Assembly (NCBI GenBank): GCA_003427395.1
Contig: BFEA01000054.1
Location: 2,197,639-2,220,388 of the forward strand
Reading direction: 5' to 3'
DNA: 22,750 nucleotides
DNA from: Chara braunii
Lineage: Eukaryota > Streptophyta > Charophyceae > Charales > Characeae
The notes beneath the pieces are model-generated. The model did no database searches. It saw nothing but the letters and a program-made list of their open reading frames with translations, and was not told the DNA's origin. Positions 20,110 through 22,750 of the stretch are shown here, piece after piece; position 1 is the stretch's first letter, and each line of letters begins with the position of its first letter. A program made the position numbers and the translations under genes.

Positions 20110-20193
20110 TTTATACTTACCGTATCCTTCTTTCGTAGGTGCCATGCTAGTCTTCTCTGTATCGTTCCAGTCCAAACAGATGTCCCGAAGGAC
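20110..20193 (-). pseudogene. U6 snRNA-derived pseudogene in A2
   Basis: The minus strand reads GGTCCTTCGGGACATCTG, then TGGAACGATACAGAGAAGAC, then TAGCATGGCACC. This corresponds to the U6 5' stem-loop, central region and ACAGAGA box. The 3' part is worn (GAAGGATACGGTAAGTATAAA in place of GCAAGGATGACACGCATAAA). Just beyond lies GGGGGGAGGTAGCCCGACAC, similar to the non-U6 tail GGGGGAGCCCCGATG of the A1 copy. That shared, non-canonical tail suggests both U6 segments descend from one module already in the A repeat family. It is not a functional snRNA gene. Confidence 0.82.
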
Positions 20194-20269
20194 CGGTACC
20201 CCGGCGGTAATTCGTGATGGAGCCAGGTCGGTGGGCTCGCTGCAAGTCCCGACATCGGCACCGGGCTAA

Positions 20270-20400
20270 AATAAAAAAAGAAAAGGAAAAAAGAACAAAA
20301 GGTAGAAGTAGAGAAAAAAAAATAAAATAAAAAAATAAAAATAAAAGTAAAAGTATTTAAAGCTCAGAAAAAAGAAAAAGTATAAAAGTAATAAAATAAC
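20270..20400. repeat. A-rich tract (T-rich on minus)
   Basis: AAATAAAAAG-type sequence for about 130 bp between A2 and B1. On the minus strand it is a T-rich stretch directly downstream of the B1 SINE-like segment and could be its tail. Confidence 0.8.
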
Positions 20401-20610
20401 GAAACCCGGACGGGGGAGGGGGACCGTTCGTGCCTGGTCCTACCCCACGGGCCCGCTGCTGGACTCCCCCAGCAAAAACGAAGAGGGATAGTCCTACGAG
20501 ACCCTCGACCCCTCGGTTCACTCCTGTGCCGCTCTGCCGCTCCGCTCTGGCCTCGATCCCATAATCTGCCTGGTGGTAGTTCAATGACATAACCTATAGG
20601 GCTAAGCCCC
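20395..20610 (-). mobile_element. Possible tRNA-related SINE-like segment in B1
   Basis: The minus strand begins GGGGCTTAGCCCTATAGG, resembling an A-box region, and about 40 bases later has GGGATCGAGGCC, a weak B-box. A body containing GAGGGGTCGAGGG follows, then a T-rich end (20270-20400). B2 carries the parallel arrangement at 21600-21813. The Pol III boxes are poor, so this is tentative. Confidence 0.3.
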
Positions 20611-21240
20611 AGCCTGGATAGGCTAGGCGCTAACCTGTATATGGGTGGTAACCGTGGCCAGCCTGGGCCTGTGGCAGCAGCGTTAAGACTGCCACTTGAC
20701 TTCCTGTTCCAACCCACGGCCCTGTACGCATGCGCCTGCGGTTAGGGGCTGGATTTCGCTCAGTACGCCACGCCTGTAACCCCCGTAGTGCCACGTGGAG
20801 GCCATCGCTCGCGTCTACGGTGCCTACGCACTGGCCTTCGTCGTATGAAGGGGTAAATTTTTTCTTTTCTTTTTCTACCATCGCGCGAGCAGTACTAGTG
20901 TGCCGCTTCCTAACAGATCCACCTCCAAAGGCGCGTGCCGTATGAGCGCGGGTGCGCCATGGTCAATTCACCGAAGGCCAACCCTCCCTAGCCTTTAATC
21001 AAAGCCAAAAGGTCATGGGGACACACCGACCCTATACCATCAAGGGAAAAATTACCATCACGCGCGCCTTTGAACTGCGCGCCCACACACCCCCTACTCT
21101 CATCAAGCATCCTACCTACGCAACCAACAGACTTAGGAGCGTCTAGCGCAGTACACTTTTAGCCCTCTACTCGTACTTCCGGTCACTTGCAAAAACAAGG
21201 GCGGATACCCTTGTCAGGGTATTCGCGCCGACACCGCCCC
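20401..21240 (+). mobile_element. Repeat B1: short LTR/TRIM-like repeat, copy 1
   Basis: It is related to B2, with matching blocks about 1.07-1.19 kb apart. Shared blocks include AAAC.AAG.GGGAT.GTC followed by CCTCRACCCCTC, AACC.ATAG..CTA.GCCC, CGCGCGCCTT and, best of all, GTCACTTGCAAAAAC followed by a hairpin at 21195-21239. B1 ends near CCGACA, and CA would fit an LTR 3' end. Only about 320 bp separate B1 and B2, so they could be LTRs of a very short non-coding element or two tandem units. I found no terminal TG start or target duplication I trust. Confidence 0.6.
21195..21239 (+). promoter_or_regulatory. Nested/alternative hairpin at the end of B1
   Basis: GCGGATACCCT-TGTC-AGGGTATTCGC forms an 11-bp stem (one G-T pair) at 21201-21226. 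GGGCGG/CCGCCC (21199-21204 with 21234-21239) can enclose it. An alternative stem, ACAAGGG/CCCTTGT (21195-21201 with 21208-21214), uses the same CCCT and would exclude the first. This could be an LTR R/U5 structure, a 3'-end signal or a switch. Confidence 0.8.
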
Positions 21241-21390
21241 GCTCAAGGATGGTTCGTCCTCTCTCAGGTCCCGGCAGATAGTTCAACATTGCCCTCTCAT
21301 AACGGCTCACGGTTGGCAGGTGGTACGTCCGCAAGGGCACGCACCGCTCAAGTCCTTTCCCCCGTGAGGGCTAACATGCACGTTGACCCA

Positions 21391-21412
21391 CTTGGTCCGT
21401 GTTTCAAGACGG
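21391..21412 (-). pseudogene. LSU (25S/28S) rRNA-like fragment
   Basis: TTGGTCCGTGTTTCAAGACG and its two flanking bases match the reverse complement of a deeply conserved LSU rRNA segment (CCGTCTTGAAACACGGACCA). ACATG a few bases to the left is also compatible. Similarity beyond the 22-base core is poor, so this is a short captured or badly worn rDNA piece, not an rRNA gene. Confidence 0.55.
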
Positions 21413-21494
21413 ACAAGGTGGAAGAATTTCGTCGGCACTCCGAACAAGCCTAAATCCACAGGTCAACAAAAAAAGGCGTGCGCTCAAAGTCCTC

Positions 21495-21510
21495 GACTGT
21501 CGTGACAGTC
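21495..21510. repeat. Palindrome between B1 and B2
   Basis: GACTGTC-GT-GACAGTC, 7-bp perfect arms. No counterpart elsewhere in the window was noticed. Confidence 0.7.
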
Positions 21511-21836
21511 CCTAAATTCGACGTTACGTCTTGATTCAAGGAACGCCGAGACATACAAATAAGTAACAACAACGATAAATAATAAAATATTTATTAAAAA
21601 AAATTAATGTCAGAGAGCGACTGAAAAAAAAACCGCTGGCACCGATTCGACTCCGTTGGCGGCAAAACCAAGGGGGATGGTCTCACCGGGCCCTCAACCC
21701 CTCAGCTTCTTCGCACTATTCCGATACTCCTTTGCCGCCGCTCGCTGGTCTCGGTCCCTAAATCTCCATGTTGAAAAATCCAGCACCGTAACCAATAGTA
21801 CTAGGCCCAAGGCTGAGTCTGGTGCTGACAGTTACG

Positions 21837-21844
21837 TATATAAG
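21837..21844 (+). promoter_or_regulatory. TATA-box candidate (TATATAAG) in B2
   Basis: The same octamer as in A2 at 13996. The B1 counterpart is degraded (GTATATGG). It lies about 430 bp upstream of the B2 terminal hairpin, a plausible U3-to-R distance, but expression is not shown. Confidence 0.4.
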
Positions 21845-22271
21845 CGAGTGCTACGTGGCGTGCGGGCCTACTGAAACGTTCCACAACCACACCCTGGCCT
21901 ATCAACTAGACCGCGACCTTCAAGACACGCGCTTGCCGCGCGTCTATTTCCCCACATATTCTGACCAATACTCAGTGCAACACTATCGTGATGCCACTCT
22001 CTGTACGAGCACACACGCCGCAGTCAGCGTATTAGCCAAAATATAATATATTTTAATCCTAGTTTAATCAGGAATAGAAACTTGGCCGACAACCATCGTT
22101 GGCTTCACAATCATTAAAAAAAAAAAAGAGCACGCGCGCCTTAAGTTCGCACGCCCACGCACTCTCTAATCTAGTCAACCATCAAGTCAACGTAAATCGC
22201 AGATATAGTCGCGCCTCACGCGGTATACTTAAACTTTAAACTGAACTTATTTTATGTCACTTGCAAAAACC

Positions 22272-22314
22272 AGGGCGGATACCCTTGTAAGGGTATTCGC
22301 ACCGACAACGCCCT
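22272..22314 (+). promoter_or_regulatory. Nested hairpin at the end of B2
   Basis: GCGGATACCCT-TGTA-AGGGTATTCGC (22275-22300) is conserved with B1 apart from the loop. The enclosing stem is AGGGCG/CGCCCT (22272-22277 with 22309-22314), shifted and re-paired relative to GGGCGG/CCGCCC in B1. This region is far better conserved than the rest of B. Confidence 0.8.
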
Positions 22315-22315
22315 C

Positions 22316-22638
22316 AAATTATTTGTCTATAGGTCAAGCATAAGATGTGCAAAGTGAAAGCATTAGCAGACGATTTGTTCGATATTTGTCCAAACACTCA
22401 GTCCTTCATAACGACACTCAAGGAATGCTTTGCTGATTTTGCCCACCTTTCATAAGGGGGTGTTAGTTGGAATAAATTGGTACACTTCTTGCCTGCACAG
22501 TACTGTATTCAAGTTGTTGTAGATGTCGGCATGAAAACCATATGGAGACATGGGATGGGGATTAATTTCGAAAGTCACATGAGAGAATATCTACTATCCA
22601 CGAAAAAATGCGGTTTGGGCATACTGGATCTGCAAAAG

Positions 22639-22709
<71 letters not shown>

Positions 22710-22750
22710 GCAAAAGCAGAATCATGCAATTATCGCCCCATGGGTAATCA
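22316..22750 (+). mobile_element. LINE-2, right part: RT palm and C-terminal region
   Basis: The plus strand reads KVKALADDLFDICPNTQSF (about 22350-22405), which is the RT palm box (A/F-A-D-D) and its usual downstream context. TLKECFADFAHLS, SWNKLVHFLPAQYCIQVVVD and, after an apparent internal deletion, KKCGLGILDLQK (about 22601-22637) follow. The last is the GLGL.DL-type box of the ORF2 C-terminal part. After a 65-nt poly-A insertion the frame continues KQNHAIIAPWVI to the window end. It complements the ORF broken at 7490. About 100 residues between the two parts are absent, as is the usual YADD tyrosine. Nonfunctional. Confidence 0.8.
22632..22716 (+). mobile_element. Poly-A insertion flanked by GCAAAAG duplication
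   Basis: A 65-nt A run (22643-22707) interrupts the LINE-2 frame. It is bordered by GCAAAAG at 22632-22638 and again at 22710-22716 (CTGCAAAAG versus CCGCAAAAG, 8 of 9). Removing one duplicate and the insert keeps the reading frame continuous from LDLQK to QNHAI. This fits a retro-insertion consisting of little more than a tail, later perhaps lengthened by slippage. Confidence 0.7.

Larger units (their letters stand above)
13744..20193 (+). mobile_element. Repeat A2: long non-coding LTR/LARD-like repeat, copy 2
   Basis: This is the second, strongly diverged copy of the A repeat, with the same landmark order as A1. It has a TG-start palindrome, an inner palindrome (14520-14538), a five-unit array (about 14.77-15.35 kb), a hairpin array (15637-16357), an exit block (16618-16865), CAGGTAAGT (17928-17936) and a U6-derived module (20110-20193). 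It carries extra material relative to A1: a CAG/CAA-rich tract with a 68-nt poly-A, and about 1.4 kb more between the splice donor and U6. A TATATAAG box lies 252 bp from the start. No gag-pol frame is seen. Copy-specific loops in the hairpin array argue that A1 and A2 are two subfamilies rather than the two LTRs of one insertion. The right boundary is approximate. Confidence 0.7.
21560..22314 (+). mobile_element. Repeat B2: short LTR/TRIM-like repeat, copy 2
   Basis: Counterpart of B1. It starts in A/T-rich DNA, carries TATATAAG at 21837-21844, and ends with the conserved GTCACTTGCAAAAAC plus hairpin. LINE-2 coding sequence resumes immediately to its right. It also includes a possible minus-strand SINE-like head (GGGCCTAG... 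to GGGACCGAGACC, about 21745-21813). The frames inside are not supported as genes. Confidence 0.6.

Noticed and set aside
7491-20193. A1 and A2 as the two LTRs of a single retrotransposon insertion
   Set aside because: They are strongly diverged, and every hairpin loop differs by the same fixed substitution, which points to two subfamilies. LTRs of one insertion start identical and differ only by scattered changes. The about 1.1 kb between them also lacks any retroelement coding.

Overview
This window reads as repeat-dense, gene-poor nuclear DNA of a land plant. I found no intact protein-coding gene and nothing prokaryotic. The plant assignment rests on two U6 snRNA-derived segments whose 5' part (GGACATCCG.TAAAATTG) and 3' part (GACACGCATAAAT) follow the plant form of U6, and on decayed plant-type L1-like LINE ORF2 remnants. 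I cannot name the species. Long low-complexity tracts and a few N bases suggest draft sequence of a large repetitive genome.

Layout. 1-1.78 kb: microsatellites, a pyrimidine tract, a 40-bp duplication and a poly-A run. 1.78-3.9 kb: a minus-strand LINE ORF2 remnant (LINE-1) with a readable reverse transcriptase palm motif and many lesions. 3.9-6.48 kb: mostly unassigned DNA with C-rich tracts. 6.48-7.49 kb: a second, plus-strand LINE ORF2 remnant (LINE-2) that stops abruptly inside the RT domain. Its RT and C-terminal part resume at about 22.32 kb, so 7.49-22.31 kb looks like a nested block of younger repeats inside one old LINE, with roughly 100 residues of RT lost at the join.

The nested block holds two related large repeats, A1 (from 7,491) and A2 (from 13,744), in the same order: TGACAC terminal palindrome, an inner palindrome, a five-unit array with a 124-bp period, a seven-unit hairpin array, a conserved GC-rich exit block, a perfect CAGGTAAGT splice-donor match about 4.15 kb from the start, and an antisense U6-derived module. 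They look like long non-coding LTRs or LARD-type retroelement derivatives. A second repeat pair, B1 (about 20.4-21.24 kb) and B2 (about 21.56-22.31 kb), ends in a strongly conserved nested hairpin and carries possible minus-strand SINE-like segments. An LSU rRNA-like fragment lies between B1 and B2.

The most interesting signal is the hairpin array in A1 and A2. Seven units per copy have a conserved loop. Their flanking arms differ from unit to unit yet are complementary within nearly every unit (up to 10 bp perfect). All seven A1 loops carry AATCTTATG and six of seven A2 loops carry AAACTTATG (the other AAACTTGTG), so the loop is homogenised within each array while the arms stay different. 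That pattern is hard to get from ordinary tandem duplication. It suggests constraint on structure, or a templated palindrome-correction process. The U6-derived module shared by A1 and A2, and joined in A1 to a tRNA-like head, is the second unusual signal.
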